Shown piece after piece: positions 1 through 11,900 of a DNA stretch of 64,000 nucleotides. A program made the translations under genes and the position numbers. Source of the stretch: Tetmemena sp. SeJ-2015 (lineage: Eukaryota; Ciliophora; Spirotrichea; Sporadotrichida; Oxytrichidae). The notes under the pieces were generated by a model. That model was not told the origin of the DNA. It saw nothing but the letters and a program-made list of their open reading frames with translations, and ran no database searches. Location of the stretch: assembly GCA_027382625.1 (NCBI GenBank), contig JAJKFJ010021647.1, positions 1 through 64,000 on the forward strand, in the 5' to 3' direction. Each line of letters starts with the position of its first letter. The first letter of the stretch is position 1.

Positions 1-2407
1 GACTAATTTCATATTCACTAACAAGGATATGAGTGAATAATTTATTCTTCCTTGGCTTTAATTTTCCTCAAAAGCTTAGTTATATGTTTTTCTGAAAGAT
101 TTAAAATAGTAAATAAGTCTATATTTAAAGATGATCTACAGATTGAGCCCTAGGTGAGGTCTATATAATTCTAAGTCTTTTGACTTATTTGGCTCCTATA
201 AAAAATAATTGGCTAGTTCAGCTTCGTATGACTACTGTAAATGTTCTGGCTTCGAGGATATTTCAATTTCATTTTCTGATGTTTTGTGGTGAGCGTTTGC
301 TGGATCTTTGATCCCTCTTGGCGATGGGAAATCTGACAGCGACAAATAAATATTAATACGAATTTAGATTGACATGTTAGAGACTGGAGTTCCGATTCTC
401 AATACTGGGCCAACTCCTCTTGCAAGATGATCCCCATAAACCTACAAGACCTCATCCTTCTAAAATATAATATAGAAAAAATAGTTATTCAATTAGTATG
501 CCTCGAAAACATCATCACTTCTTTTAAGTTAACCAAGTTGTTCTTTATAGTGAAGTAGATCTAGCTCTTACTAAATCTCATCGTAGGTTTACTTGTAAGC
601 TTAGTAGTTTTTCATTCTCTAGCTTGTGTTAAAGTCTATGAAATTTGCAATGTGCTTCACTAAAGCTCTCCTCGTATCAGACTATTATTTTAAAGTTATT
701 TGATAAATTGAATTCACCAGTGGACTTCTTAACATAAGGCTCTCCATTTGTGCTTTCTCTATCTGTGCCCATCCTGCTACTAAAAGGCTGAAGATTATTT
801 GAAGATGCGTTTAGTCTGGAAAGAGATGCTCTTAGATTCATTCTGGTGCCTTGAGGAGTGGCAAATGATGAATTAATTGTTGTAGCAGGGGCTGTATTCA
901 GTTATTCATTGTCCCCTTGGTCACTCCAAGTCGGAGACTCTTCTCTTAATCTCGATTAATCGTACTGCCTCTTGAATACTCTTCTTAAATCCTCATCTAT
1001 AGTTTCTCCTCTGAGGGCTCTCTCATATATATGGATCAGCATTTGTTTTGCTTTAACAGCAACCAATTTTAGAAGAAATACTTTAAATTCAAATACTTTT
1101 TCATAATTGCACCTCTTTTTATAGCAAATTTCATATTTACAAAGAAAGCTTTAAAATTACTAAGCCTATTCAAAAGTCAATCTTCTATCCTATATTTATT
1201 AGATCTGCTTTCTTTTCTAGTGAACCTCTTTCTCCAAAGTCCATACTAAGCGTTAAATCCTAAGAACACGATAAATCCAGTTATTATAAGGCAGATACTC
1301 ACAGCTTATAAAAATTTAAGAAACTTTTTTAAAATTGAATTAAAATTTGACTAATTCTTCTCTCTATTTTAATTTTAAATTAGAAATACGAATTAAGGTT
1401 ATTTAATATGTACACCTAAAATAAATTAAATCTAAATTCAAAGCTCCTAGAGTCTTCATGTATTCGATTTTGATACTATCTGCACAATTTTTGGAGGGAG
1501 GACCTGTATTGATATTTTTGTAAAACCAGAATAATTAATTGTATATAAAATGTTTGGTTTCCACAGACTCCAGTGCATTCATATTTGTCTTCTAGATATG
1601 CAACTAGAGTGAGAACATGGGACTCAACTGACTTAATTCTTTAATCATTTACGAGCTAATTGTAGCACTGACTGAAAGTAGAGTAAGTGCCAGTGAAATA
1701 TCTCTAAGGATTTGAGGGCCACTGATAGCTTTTCCAAGTAGTCTGATTCAAGGGAACGCATGGGCAGTAATAGCTGCACATGTACTGCTCAGGTAGAACT
1801 TTAGTTGCTCTGTTATATTCTTCAACGTAATTTAAGTAGTAAACAAACTTACACAATATATTGAGTGAGAGAGAGAGTTATTGTTAAAGTGAGATAGATT
1901 TATCTGCTCAGATTGACGGTGAATGAATCATAGTTTTGATTGTCGCAGAACTGAGAAAGTTATTAACGGGAGGCGATAGTCACAATTACGAGCAGAATGC
2001 CAAGTCCAAGCGACAGAACGAACATTGAGAAAGAACAGAATGAGTAGATCCCTATTTAGCAGCAAGATCTGTACTTAATATACAATAAATATGATACTTT
2101 GAGGCAAGTATGCCGATAGCTCCTGTCAAAATAATGACTATCTACAAATTATCTATACAATTTTGACGATTGCAATAGCCAGTACACCCCAGATAATTGT
2201 GTCTTTAATGGCTTGCATCTCATCTCTGCGTTGTTGATTATTGATATCGTCCTCTGGGTCAGTTTGAACATTCCATATCTCACTCGAATTAGTTGCGATG
2301 TCAAAGTATATGAGCACACCAGAGGTCAAGATCATTAGGATACTGAAGATCAGTATTGTAATTGAAACACCTTTTGTTTTGCAACAGTACATACATAGGC
2401 ATAGCAT
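1..2407 (-). CDS. Tetraspanin-like four-pass membrane protein with long cytoplasmic tail (partial)
   Basis: Read on the minus strand with TAA/TAG as Gln. The chosen start gives MLCLCMYCCKTKG followed by membrane segment 1 (VSITILIFSILMILTSGVLI), then a short loop. Segment 2 is IIWGVLAIAIVKIV continuing into VIILTGAIGILASK, segment 3 is around 1,960-2,040 (MFVLSLGLGILLVIVTI), and a Cys-containing large loop spans roughly 1,450-1,930 (EDKYECTGVC and CSYYCPC are seen). Segment 4 lies near 1,270-1,320 (SICLIITGFIVFLGF), followed by a long tail with acidic and Ser/Thr-rich stretches that runs off the left end. The layout of four membrane segments with a large Cys-rich loop between 3 and 4 fits tetraspanins, but the classical CCG motif was not identified. 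The frame changes several times, consistent with IESs. One candidate at 680-700 needs a 3 bp ATA pointer. The upstream frame is open without an ATG, so the start is tentative. Confidence 0.6.
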
Positions 2408-2627
2408 TTGAATTGGTGTTCTTCTATTCAATTTTGAAAATCTGCTTAGACTTCTTTCTCTTATAAATACTTATATAATAGTAGATAACTTTTTCTCTGA
2501 ATGGGTAATTTAATTATTAACATGTTTTGAATTCTTTAATTATATATTACAAATGTAAGGGCCTAATTTTTCCCAAATAAATCCTTATATCTTTCAAACT
2601 TATTGCATCCCTTAAATACAATTATCA

Positions 2628-3452
2628 ATGGAAGCAAATACTTAGGACAGTCAAATTATAGACGAGAAGGATTAAATTTCTGAGCCTAGCAGTCAAGTCG
2701 AAGAAATAAAGCAAGAAGAAAATCCATAGGAAGAAGAAACTGAGCTCGCCAAGTTTAATAAAACCAGACCACAGAGTTATCTACTGATGTTCAACGTTCA
2801 AAAGCAGAAGAATTTCGGGAACGCTAGTGAGATCGCTGCTGCCTTCAATGTCAATAAAGTATTTATCATAGACTCTAGCCCACAAAGAAGAGACTAGCTG
2901 TTTCGGTTCATAGGGAACGGCCTCTAAAACTAACTTCTAGTACTTCACAGGCCTTAAAGAGTGAACAATATTGTACAGAGAAGAGCATTTCAATATGTGG
3001 AATAGAAATCATGCCAGAGGCCTAGCCAATCCAAGAGCATCCTTTTAAAGGAGATACTCTATTTATGCTAGGAAATGAAGGCAGTGGATTGAATAAGAAT
3101 CAAATTGCTATTTGCGACTAATTCATCTATATTCCCTAGTACACGGACAAAACTGCAAGTTTAAATGTTGCGATAGCTGGCTCCATCATATTCCAGCACT
3201 TCGCTCAATGGGCAGGGTTTAAAGAGTAGAAGATAGTTGGCTATAAATTTGAGGAGGGAGATCCAGTGAGCAGAGAGAAAGGCATGCTGATAGCTACAGT
3301 TGGATTCTCAGCAACCAGAGACCCAGTCAAGAAGAGAGAAGCCAGAGAGTATTTTTTTATTTAATGAGTCAAGGAAAAATCAAGATGCAGATGCTGCTCT
3401 AGATGGAGGTTTGGATCTTGATTAAGACAATTAAGAGGAGGAGCTAGAATGA
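2628..3452 (+). CDS. SpoU/TrmH-family RNA 2'-O-ribose methyltransferase
   Basis: Starts MEANTQDSQIIDEK with a Glu-rich N-terminus. The catalytic domain shows the SpoU hallmarks in order: CGIEIMPEAQPIQEHPF, then FMLGNEGSGLNK (motif 2, the SAM-binding deep trefoil knot), then QFIYIPQYTDKTASLNVAIA (motif 3). Family enzymes methylate a ribose 2'-OH in tRNA or rRNA; which substrate is used here cannot be told. The germline copy is interrupted. AGAG at 2958-2961 and 2977-2980 bounds a 19 bp segment, and GAGT at 3347-3350 and 3366-3369 bounds another 19 bp segment. Deleting either restores the frame (GLKEKSISICGIEI; EARESRKNQDADAALDGG). A further +1 shift near 2,890-2,925 is unresolved; a 16 bp unit with TAG repeats would fix it. 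The protein ends in an acidic tail (QDNQEEELE) and TGA at 3450-3452. Confidence 0.82.
2958..2980 (+). other. 19 bp IES with AGAG pointer in the methyltransferase gene
   Basis: AGAG occurs at 2958-2961 and 2977-2980. Removing one copy plus the intervening sequence changes the frame by one and joins FTGLKE directly to KSISICGIEI, recreating the conserved strand before the SpoU catalytic region. Without removal a TGA interrupts the frame. Confidence 0.72.
3347..3369 (+). other. 19 bp IES with GAGT pointer in the methyltransferase gene
   Basis: GAGT occurs at 3347-3350 and 3366-3369 around a T-rich segment. Removal joins KKREARE to SRKNQDADAALDGG and bypasses an in-frame TGA at the T-run. A homopolymer sequencing error in the T7 run is an alternative explanation. 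Confidence 0.65.
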
Positions 3453-3602
3453 AATAGTCATAAAAGTATTGGAATATCTGACTATAAGTAAGCCTAATTA
3501 GTATATGAATGTATTAAGATAATACCATACCTTATTTGACAATTAATCAGTCTTGTTAAACTAAATTAGCGTTTAATTGAAAGAGAAATTTAACCATAGA
3601 AA

Positions 3603-4597
3603 ATGAGAAAGTCTGTTGATGCTATGCCTAATAATGAACTTCAAGCCTAAAATACAATCATCAACCTAGTCAACTATTAATTTTCAATTTTTAATTAATA
3701 TTTGTAACATGCAGATTCTGTGTTTAAGAAACAGTGAAAACGTTTAGCCACTGAAATTGTATACAAAGCTTCCTCCTTTAGTGCCTAAAAAGTCAGCTGT
3801 GTAATTATCCACTTAAAATTCAGTGACTTCTTTCTTAAATATTGAAGAGTAATAAGAAATGAACAAGACATCTACATAAAAAGAGCAAATGAAATATGTA
3901 GAACTCTTCAAAGCTAGAAAGAACAGTAAATTTAACATTTAGTATTAAAAAGGAATTTATCATATAATTTATACCCAAAAATATTCCTCCATATTATTTT
4001 GTACTTATGAAATTTTTCCCAACATAAGAATTTACTTTAGATTAAAAGTTAAAATATTTTTTTTAATTTGAGCAAAATATAAAAATTGTCGATCATAAAG
4101 GAGCATGATTCTCCAATTAAAAATACCAAATCCAGTGATACTAAATTACTAATCGACAATGGTCTGAGCTGACCACTACACAAACTATCGTCTGGAAAGG
4201 TCGCTTCAATTTTCCAACTCAAGCTAACTCCTTCTCGGAGTTAGAATAGACTAAGCAATTTGCCATCGATAGTAACAAATAACTTAGATGAGGAAGTCAG
4301 ATAAAATACTGTAAGATTATTCATTTAAAAAATTCTATACAGGGAGATTTAACTAAGACTCCTAATTTTTATTAATTATATTAATTTATACTTATTAATG
4401 CTGCAGTAAATCTGACTATCGATAGGAATCTAACTGTGAAACCAGTAGAGCAAAAGATTCCTACAAAGATTTCTATCATAAAATCACCACAGGCGCATAA
4501 AAGAATATCTCTAACTCCATCTGGCGTTAGCAACTTACAAAATTCCTCAGTTCTTCCAAAAAATAGTGTCTTAAATGGAGATCTTGACTGTGATTGA
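3603..4597 (+). CDS. Unknown protein, Gln/Ser/Lys-rich
   Basis: Not recognised. Plus-strand coding is suggested by long open stretches with Gln codons TAA/TAG: MRKSVDAMPNNELQAQN from 3603, a segment from 3710 (MQILCLRNSENVQPLKLY, later EQQEMNKTSTQKEQMKYVEL), a segment near 4,150-4,270 (VWKGRFNFPTQANSFSELEQ), and the C-terminal region 4,400-4,595 (KIPTKISIIKSPQAHKR, SVLPKNSVLNGDLDCD) ending in TGA at 4595-4597. The pieces lie in different frames and are separated by AT-rich DNA, so at least two or three IESs or introns must lie between them. Whether all pieces form one protein is inference. The gene converges on the minus-strand gene that ends near 4,620. Confidence 0.45.
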
Positions 4598-4619
4598 TAT
4601 GAAACTTGAGATTATACTC

Positions 4620-5178
4620 TCATAGAAGATTTCTAACCAGTAATTTCATCGATTTACTTTTGGACTATAAAATTAATTAGCCCATTTAAAAATGAATAAA
4701 AACTTAAACATTATGGACAGTTTATCGATGTTTTCGGTACTGGTTATTCGCAAGAGTTCTAACAGATTTAATAGTTCTTTTCTCTTCTTCCTGATTTTCT
4801 TTATTTGTTCTTTAACTTTCTAAACTGTGATTTTTACTCCTCTGAGTTAAAGGTTAGTTTACGTCTATTTTAAGTCTTTGTTTTCTGCTTTTCTTTGCCT
4901 CCTCTTGTTTCAAACTTTTCTTACTCTCTTCTTCATCCTAATTACTGGATTCTTTAACAATTTCTTATCATTCATTATTAATTATCTTAAAGTTCTTAAA
5001 TTTGAGAATCATCATTATTCTCGCTTTATTTTTCATCTTCCTAGTCTTATAATTATTCTGAGAGTTTATTCTTAGACTTATTTCATTCTTTCTATATAAG
5101 AGTTGAAGAATGGTTTTGCTTTTAATTTGAGGCTTTGGACTTAGTTGGACTTATCTGAGTCTTGTTTTTTGAAGACAT
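4620..5178 (-). CDS. Charged Lys/Glu/Gln-rich protein, unknown function
   Basis: Minus-strand frame from ATG at 5178: MSSKNKTQISPTKSKASN, then a highly charged middle (ESSNQDEEESKKSLKQEEAKK) and IKSVRTLANNQYRKHRQ near the end. Two small frame repairs are needed. A 21 bp unit with AGAA repeats removes an in-frame TGA (giving LIQNKLSEQLQDQEDEK). A short ATAA-flanked unit further on joins DNQQ to EIVKESSNQ. The frame then stays open to TGA at 4620-4622, but the last 25 codons are AT-rich, so the true stop may be earlier. No domain was recognised. The plus strand over this gene also carries an open frame rich in Phe and Leu (4,878-5,075), which is its antisense shadow. Confidence 0.5.
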
Positions 5179-5311
5179 TATTTAAGAAATTAATTTTGCT
5201 AAATCCTAAATCCTATTTCATTTTTAAGAATGGCTACTAAAAAAATCTAATTGGAAATATGAAATTCTCATTCTGAAATTAAAATCCAGGCAATCAAATA
5301 ATATAAGTGTG

Positions 5312-6870
5312 TCAGAAACTTTCATTCATAGACTCATTAATTACACCATTTTTCATCATTCCTGAATTTCTATTCTCTCGATGATGCTAATCAAAATTAA
5401 ACACAAGTTAAGAATAATTATTTATTGAAAGAGTGTGTGAATGCCCACTGCCTGCAACTCCTGCTGACTGATCTTTCCTCTGCTCGTAATTTTTGAGAAT
5501 AGTTTGAGTATCTCTGTAAATCTTCTCCTTCTTTTCAAAAGCATTTAAGAATTTGTTCAGTGAGGGATAATACACAGCGTTGTTCCTTGAATTTATGCTC
5601 AGACCAGCACAGAAAGAAATCTTTGTGGTGAAAGGACGAGCGAAGTCTGAAGCTATCCAGTTGTCTATGTCTTTTAGGATCTTTACATTTTATAATTAAA
5701 CTTAGAAAAGTAATAGGATTATATTTTTCTCTATGAGATTCTTGATTTTGAGATTGGTTGAGCATGCTTAAAATATACACTAGCTATAAAAGTATGTATG
5801 TGTGAGTATTTTAGCATGCCTCCATCATTTGCTCTTTAGTGAGTTCTTCTTTTCCATCTTTGTCGCAGTGTTGGAAGATTTCATTGACGTAGGTCTTCAA
5901 TCTATTTCTATCTTCATAATCAGTCACATTCAGCCGCAACAAAGTGTAGAACTCCTTCTTGTCAATTATATACTATATAGTTGATTTTATTTTTTATTTT
6001 AAAATATTTTTAAATGGTTCCAGAGTTATCTTCATCACAGAGATCGAAAAACTTATCTAGTTTCTCCTCAAAGGTGTTATTCATCTATGAAATATATTTC
6101 CTCATTTTAAAATTAATAATTTAAACACAAATTTGATAATTTTTCAAAATTTCCCCTCATAAGATATAATAATTTGAAGTATGTTGTTAATCGTAAAAAT
6201 AACACGAAAAAAATACCTAAATTTTTATTATGACAAAGTTCTTGCAATATTTTTGAGTAGTTCCAGTCCAACTCCAAGTTCTTTATGGTCGACATCACCG
6301 CTTCCATCTTCATCGAAAATCCAGAATATCTTGTCTATCAGTACTTTATCTGAGCCTAATCCCACTTTATTTAGAAGCCTCCCAAACTCTTCTCTGTTCA
6401 AACCGCCTTCTTCTTCTTCCTCCTCCTTTTCTTCCTTAGCTTCGATTTAAAATTTAAATTATTAAAGAATTATAGATCTTGCTAAGCCTTCTGTCCAAAA
6501 TCTTGGTTTACTTTAAATATCCTAAGGATATTAATTTTAATAAATGCTACTTCGCTTCTACATTATCAAGAATTTCAGAATTGCTTCCATTAGAAAGTGA
6601 AGATTTAGGTTTAGAGCTGCTATGCCAAAGCCTCTAGTGCAATAATCTTTTCTTTTCTTCGTTCTCTTTCATTACTTTTGTCTCCTCTTTAACCTCTTGA
6701 ATAAGTTGCTTTAAGTCACTTGTGAGAAGGTCGATTTACTGTCGCTTAGTTTCTAGTAAGTACTGAATAGTCTTCCACTTGAATTTAATCAAAGCGTCGT
6801 GAGGGATATCCTTCCTATTCAGCTTTGAAAAATCAGTTTGCAAATTCTTATCTAATTGCAGCTAACTCAT
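5312..6870 (-). CDS. EF-hand calcium-binding protein
   Basis: Start ATG at 6870 (MSQLQLDKNLQTDFSKLN). An N-terminal helical, coiled-coil-like region (QYLLETKRQQIDLLTSDLKQ) precedes a Glu-rich linker (KEEKEEEEEEGGLNREEF). EF-hand loops follow: FDEDGSGDVDHKEL at about 6,260-6,310 is canonical (D-x-D-x-S-x-D with E at 12), and LCDEDNSGT near 6,020-6,050 is a second. HCDKDGKEELTKEQ near 5,830-5,870 is a third with one residue fewer than usual between D and the closing E. The C-terminal part reads FCAGLSINSRNNAVYYPSLN, then KKEKIYRDTQTILKNYEQR, and runs to TGA at 5312-5314. Frame changes between hands indicate IESs or introns near 6,090-6,200, 5,950-6,010 and 5,650-5,800. Partner and pathway are unknown; calcium-sensor function follows from the loops. 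Confidence 0.75.
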
Positions 6871-6899
6871 TTATAAGGAAATCGCAAAATTAATTTAAT

Positions 6900-8850
6900 T
6901 CAAAGAGGAAAGGAATTACTGCTATTTTCTCTTTGGGTCTTTAATAGTTTTATCTCCTTCACTGATACTCCTAGGCTGCTAAATTAAATAGGCTACTGAG
7001 CCGAATCTCACCTATCTAGGCTTCTAGTGACTAGATGAGGGATAGTTTAAACAAATTATAGAATTTTAATATCGTTGCTCTGCTGTTTGTTCTTGAGTTC
7101 ATCCTTCATCTTAATTAGTTTTTTCAATTACACTTCCTGAGCAGATCTGGGATCTAGATGACTTTTAATTTATAATTTATTAGGAATTAAGCACCCCTAA
7201 TAGGGCATATAATAACTTAATCGATTTAAAGTTAATTCACAGGCGTAACTCCTTGATCATTTGTGCCACGTCACCGCGAAAGCCCACCGTCCAGATGACT
7301 TTTAAATTTCTCTTAGTTCTCTCTCATTATCTCCAATTCTTCGTTTCTTATAATCTGTCTTATCTTGTTTGTCACGGTTTCAATCAACACAGTATTGTTC
7401 ATGAAATGATTTTGGGCAACCTACTAGTGTTAATTTTAAGTTTAGAGGCGCTTTGAGACTTTAAAAGGTTACTTTTTACGTCCAACTGGAGGCTTAGATA
7501 ACTTGGCAATTAAATTTAGCTCTTGACATTATAAAATAGCATTTTTATTTTAAAATCTTGACTGTCTTCTTCAAGATCTGAAATTTTAGATACTTGTTTA
7601 GTTTTAGCTCTCTATAGACTTGAGGTTTTGTTGGCATCTTAATTTTCAGGCACTTTGAGATCGTTTGATGACACTCTGTTAATCTTTGTGATTGATCTTT
7701 GGAATAATGCAGGCAATTAATTTTACTTAGTTTAATGACTGCCTTGGGTTTAAATTAAAGAAAAAATATGTTTTTGGAGTTTCATTCAAATGAGTCTGAG
7801 ACTTATTTGCTGCTGATGGATCGTTTTCATTTACTTCATCTTTTTGGGAGAGTCTAGTTTATTTTTTATTCTTATTAGTTTTAGAAACATCATAGGATAA
7901 AGTTCCATTGCTTGGGGTAACATCATACTCCTTGAGAGTTGAAGTGCTTCCACCCTATGGTAAATTAAACTTCAGTTACCTATTTCTGCTTAAAAATGAA
8001 TGATGAAAAATTATGAATAAGCTGTTACTCTTTGAGCTCTCAAATCCATTAAGAGTCTTGTTATATTAAGACTTAGAACCGGCGTTAGCACTTCCTACCC
8101 TAAAAATTTCATCTTATCTAGATTATCTATCCTCAAAGTGGTCGCTATCTCCTTATTCTCCTTTTGAGTTTTTCTAGCTAAAACCGCTCATTACTCTCTG
8201 CAAATGAAGTTTGGAATGCACAGTGTTTTATTACTAGAATTTCGATTTATTGCCATTTTCTATACTTTCTATAGAAAACTGTTTGATGAGACTCTTTGAT
8301 TCTGCCTGTTTGATTTAATTAATAAATCAACAATAATTTTGCTTTAATTTCCTATTGCAATTATAGACTGCCTCTATCATAAAATTTATATAAGAGTTAT
8401 TCATGAGATAGAATAGTATGAGTTTTAGACATCTAAGACTTCTAAAATAGTTTGTGCTCGTTGTTAGGGGAGCTATTACTAGGTTAAGATTTTAAAATGT
8501 AATAAATATAACTCGTGTTAATTTATGCAATACTATCCCTGTCTTAGTGCATTTTGCTTGGGGAGTATTGTCTGAATGGCTTTAGAGTAGGAGTGGTAAG
8601 AAGAGTGTTTCTCAAAGTCATAGCTGCTACCACTTGTTAGTTCTGCTGCTTGATAGTTTTACTCGTATTACTATGAACCATTAAATAACAGCAATAACAA
8701 ATTATGAAAGAAAGCTGGCTAAGTAGAGAACAGCATATCTTTGGTCTAATGAATTTTGTAAGGAGTCTGTCTTAAATTCTTAGATCTCACTACGAACGTT
8801 CTCAGCATCTTTTATCTTGGAGGTCTATCTTTGTGCTGAGATGAACTCAT
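6900..8850 (-). CDS. Unknown low-complexity protein, interrupted by a long-pointer IES
   Basis: Start ATG at 8850 (MSSSQHKDRPPRQKMLRTF), 30 bp upstream of the next minus-strand gene's start when read across TGA 6900-6902. Coding blocks in order: MTLRNTLLTTPTLKPFRQYS near 8,590, KLHLQRVMSGFSQKNSKGEQ near 8,180, YDVSKTNKNKKQTRLSQKDE near 7,870, QELNLIAKLSKPPVGRKKQ near 7,490, a helical block NKIRQIIRNEELEIMREN near 7,330, and DELKNKQQSND near 7,090. It ends VKEIKLLKTQRENSSNSFPL. Clear IESs: TATGAA at 8672-8677 and 8703-8708 (31 bp unit), and a 13 bp repeat at 7156-7168 and 7293-7305 (137 bp unit). No domain was recognised; composition is Ser/Lys/Gln-rich. Confidence 0.55.
7156..7305. other. 137 bp IES with 13 bp pointer
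   Basis: The 13-mer AGATGACTTTTAA is present at 7156-7168 and 7293-7305 as a direct repeat. The unit between starts is 137 bp. Its AT-rich left side contrasts with a locally GC-rich right end (7,260-7,292). It separates the helical block ending MRENQEIQKSS from downstream coding. A 13 bp direct repeat is long for chance at this composition and fits a pointer. Confidence 0.65.
8672..8708. other. 31 bp IES with TATGAA pointer
   Basis: TATGAA at 8672-8677 and 8703-8708. Deleting one copy with the intervening 25 bp turns a poor Leu/Phe-rich frame into SNTSKTIKQQNQQVVAAMTL in the minus-strand gene. Confidence 0.6.
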
Positions 8851-8985
8851 CTCAGATTACAGATAGTTATTTTGGCTGCTGTTCATTTTATGAATTTAAG
8901 AAAAGAAAGTTAATTTCCCTTTGTCAAACACATTAACTCCTAATCTGGGAAATTGATTGGTTTTAGCGAGATTTGTAAATATAAA

Positions 8986-11900
8986 ATGGATCAAATTATT
9001 CTTAGTCGTTTAGACTTTTTAGACATGCCTAGCACTGATTCTCCCTCAGATCATTTATTTGAAATCAGCAAGAATCCTATTATTCCTTCTACCATAGGAG
9101 GCACAATAAAGATGTTAGGTGCAAAAGTGGCTATGAAAAATATGGATTCTACAAATGTATCCAATTGAGCTATTTGGATATAAATACAAGTTTTTATTAA
9201 TGAAATTTATAAATATTTTATAATAACAGTGCTCCAAGAGCTGTTAATGCTGGGAAATTAAGCCTATGAAAAATTAAGAGATTATTTATTAAGCCTGGAT
9301 GCAGTTGAAGGAGAAATAAAAGTGCAGAGCACATCTCAAAGAAGTTTACACGCACAGACGATCGCTGATATATCTTTCGAAGAAGCTGATATAGAAAGGC
9401 TTGAGAAATATTTTCTCAAATTACTATTTACTAGCATTTGAATATAGAAATAAAGATTGATGGAGGAACTATAGCATTCAAATAAGTTAGTGATGCAGCT
9501 TAGAGAAAGACTCTTTCAAAAAGAAGAATTGATGAATAACGAAAATGCCGTTTTCGAGCTTAGTCGTTTAAAATATCGTTTGAACGTTTTACCAGTTCCT
9601 TAAATATTTTCCTACTTTCTTCTTTTTTATCCGCTATTCAATAAATCTGAGAAGATTGTTATGCAAAGTTTGAAAACTTTAAGCGTTTATCGAGAGAGGG
9701 AAGCAAAATTCAAGCAAGTAAAGTAGGTTTTCAAATAGCACATACTAAGACTAAAAAAGATTTTCTTATATCTATTCTGGATTTATATTGGGGAGAAATT
9801 CCCCATAATTGAGGTTCCTTCTAAATTGTTAGATCTGATGAGACAGCATTTGAATAAACACTATATGGAGTTTTACATGAGCATAAATAAGATCGAGTAG
9901 CGACTTAGAGACTAGATAATATCCATGTAAGATATTATTCATTCACACTATCTTACTCATTTATAGTCTTCCATTCCATATGGGTGAAGCAATAAAGTTA
10001 GCTATGGATATCAGAATAAAGAATGGCAAGAATTTGTTGAACTTGAGTGAGCAAATTCAACTCTTCTCAATTATCCACAGAGAGTTACTAGGAATCAACT
10101 GCTCCAGCGAATATATCTATCAGTAGAAAGATAAGGTCCTTGGCTCCAATTTACAAAAAATTGGCGCAAACTCAAATCCAAATGCCAACATCACTGGTCA
10201 GGAAAAAAGCTCATTCAAGAGATAAGTACTTGCAAGGAAATTGATATCTTTGCTCCCATAAGATAATGTAAGAATATGGAAGTAGGCTTAAATATTTTAC
10301 AGCAACAAGTTTAGCACAAGAAGGCAATTGATCAATTAAGTCAAGATCTCGGCAAAATATTCGAGCGAGAAAACGACCCAAAGAAATCTATCGCTGTGGG
10401 TCAAGGATTAAGATCTAGTACCATGAAGAATCAATCTATGTCTGGCAAACCCCCTATTTAAAGAAGATCATATATTTTTAGATAACTCTAAGTTGAAGCT
10501 AAAGATGAGGCTGATAAAGAACTTAGATAGTTCAAATAAAATCTATCCTAAACTATGTAGGTTGGCTAAAATATACGACCTAAGTCTACCTTTAATGTGT
10601 ATCAATGCTCCCCAATGTTTTAAAAGTCTCGTTAGCTTTTACTATAAGACTCTCCAGTGAACAAATCTCATGAAATAATGCACGTTGTAAAAGATCATAG
10701 TGAGAGATAGTAGTAACTATCGAAGTTGCTTTTTAAGAAATATCAAACTGAAAAGAAGTTGGACTTGCAAGACGAATAGTCTTAGATGTTAGCACTCAAA
10801 AAAAGAAGCGGCTCAGTATTAAAGTAGATGAACAGCCTCAACCCAGGAGGTATGAACACTTTAGATACTTAAAGCTCTAAGTACCCAAATAGTTTGATGA
10901 AAGTGAACATGGCTTAATTATCTAGCTCTGCTCTTGTCATAGATTAGTTTAATCTGGGCACAAAGTCATCTTCTAACTATAGAAATACGCCAATCAATCC
11001 CTTAGCATCTTAAACTACGAATATGAGTAGATCTTTAAATCGTAAGGATGTTTTACAAAGTTAAGTGACAAATAAAAGCTCGACTTTGGAATATGAAGGG
11101 GAGAGACAAAGATTCTTTTTAGTTGAGAAGGAACTCAACAAGGATGGAACTTACTAGAAGAAATCTAAAATACGATAGAATCTTAAGAAAACTATGGCTA
11201 TTTCTAACACAAAACCACCAGCAGTTTTAACAACTTAGCTTTTGAACTCATCCAGGGGTCCACTTTAGAAACCTATTGAATTAAGTGGATCTCTACAAGA
11301 GCATGCCAATCATTTCTATAATCCATCTAGTATAATAGTTGAAATTAATCCAATCGCAATTACTTCCTTTCCGAACTTTGATGAGAACCATAATTCCCTT
11401 AATTCACTCTCATAAAAGAAGTTAAATAGAAAAATTAAGAACTCTCAAAAGCCAAGTGAATCTTTCTAAAGTGATATAGGAGGCAAATCACAGAAAGTGG
11501 TAAGTAGTTCTAAGTTTAGTATCTTAAATTCAAGTGCTAATAAGAGGCTAGAATAATAAACAGAGTTTGTGGAAATAGATCTAAACCAGAGAGCTTAAAA
11601 TTTAATGCAGAGCTTAGAAAGTGTAGTATTGCCAGAGAGCATTTATAATGGAATAGGTGTTATTATTCATTTATCTTTTAAATTTGGTGACAGAATGAGA
11701 GAAACTAGTGATTCAGATAAATTTAGGCTGACTTAGAATTTAAAAGGCAAGCTTCTAAGAGTAAATGAAAAAATTGACCCATAGCAAGATAATTTACAAA
11801 AAGCTAAGAAAAAGAATATCTTAAAGATGAGGAAACTTATGATGGTTAAAGTAAAAAATATTTAAGAATGATTTATTCGCATATTTTTCTTTTAGGACTT

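Noticed and set aside
4878..5075. Phe/Leu-rich plus-strand frame as a membrane protein
   Set aside because: It is antisense to a Lys/Glu/Gln-rich minus-strand gene, whose A-rich codons automatically give Phe/Leu-rich complementary reading.
10205..10260. Frame breaks explained only by homopolymer sequencing errors
   Set aside because: A few breaks (A6 at 10,230; T7 at 3,351) could be errors, but many others have no homopolymer and are exactly repaired by direct-repeat-bounded deletions. Kept as an alternative for those two sites only.
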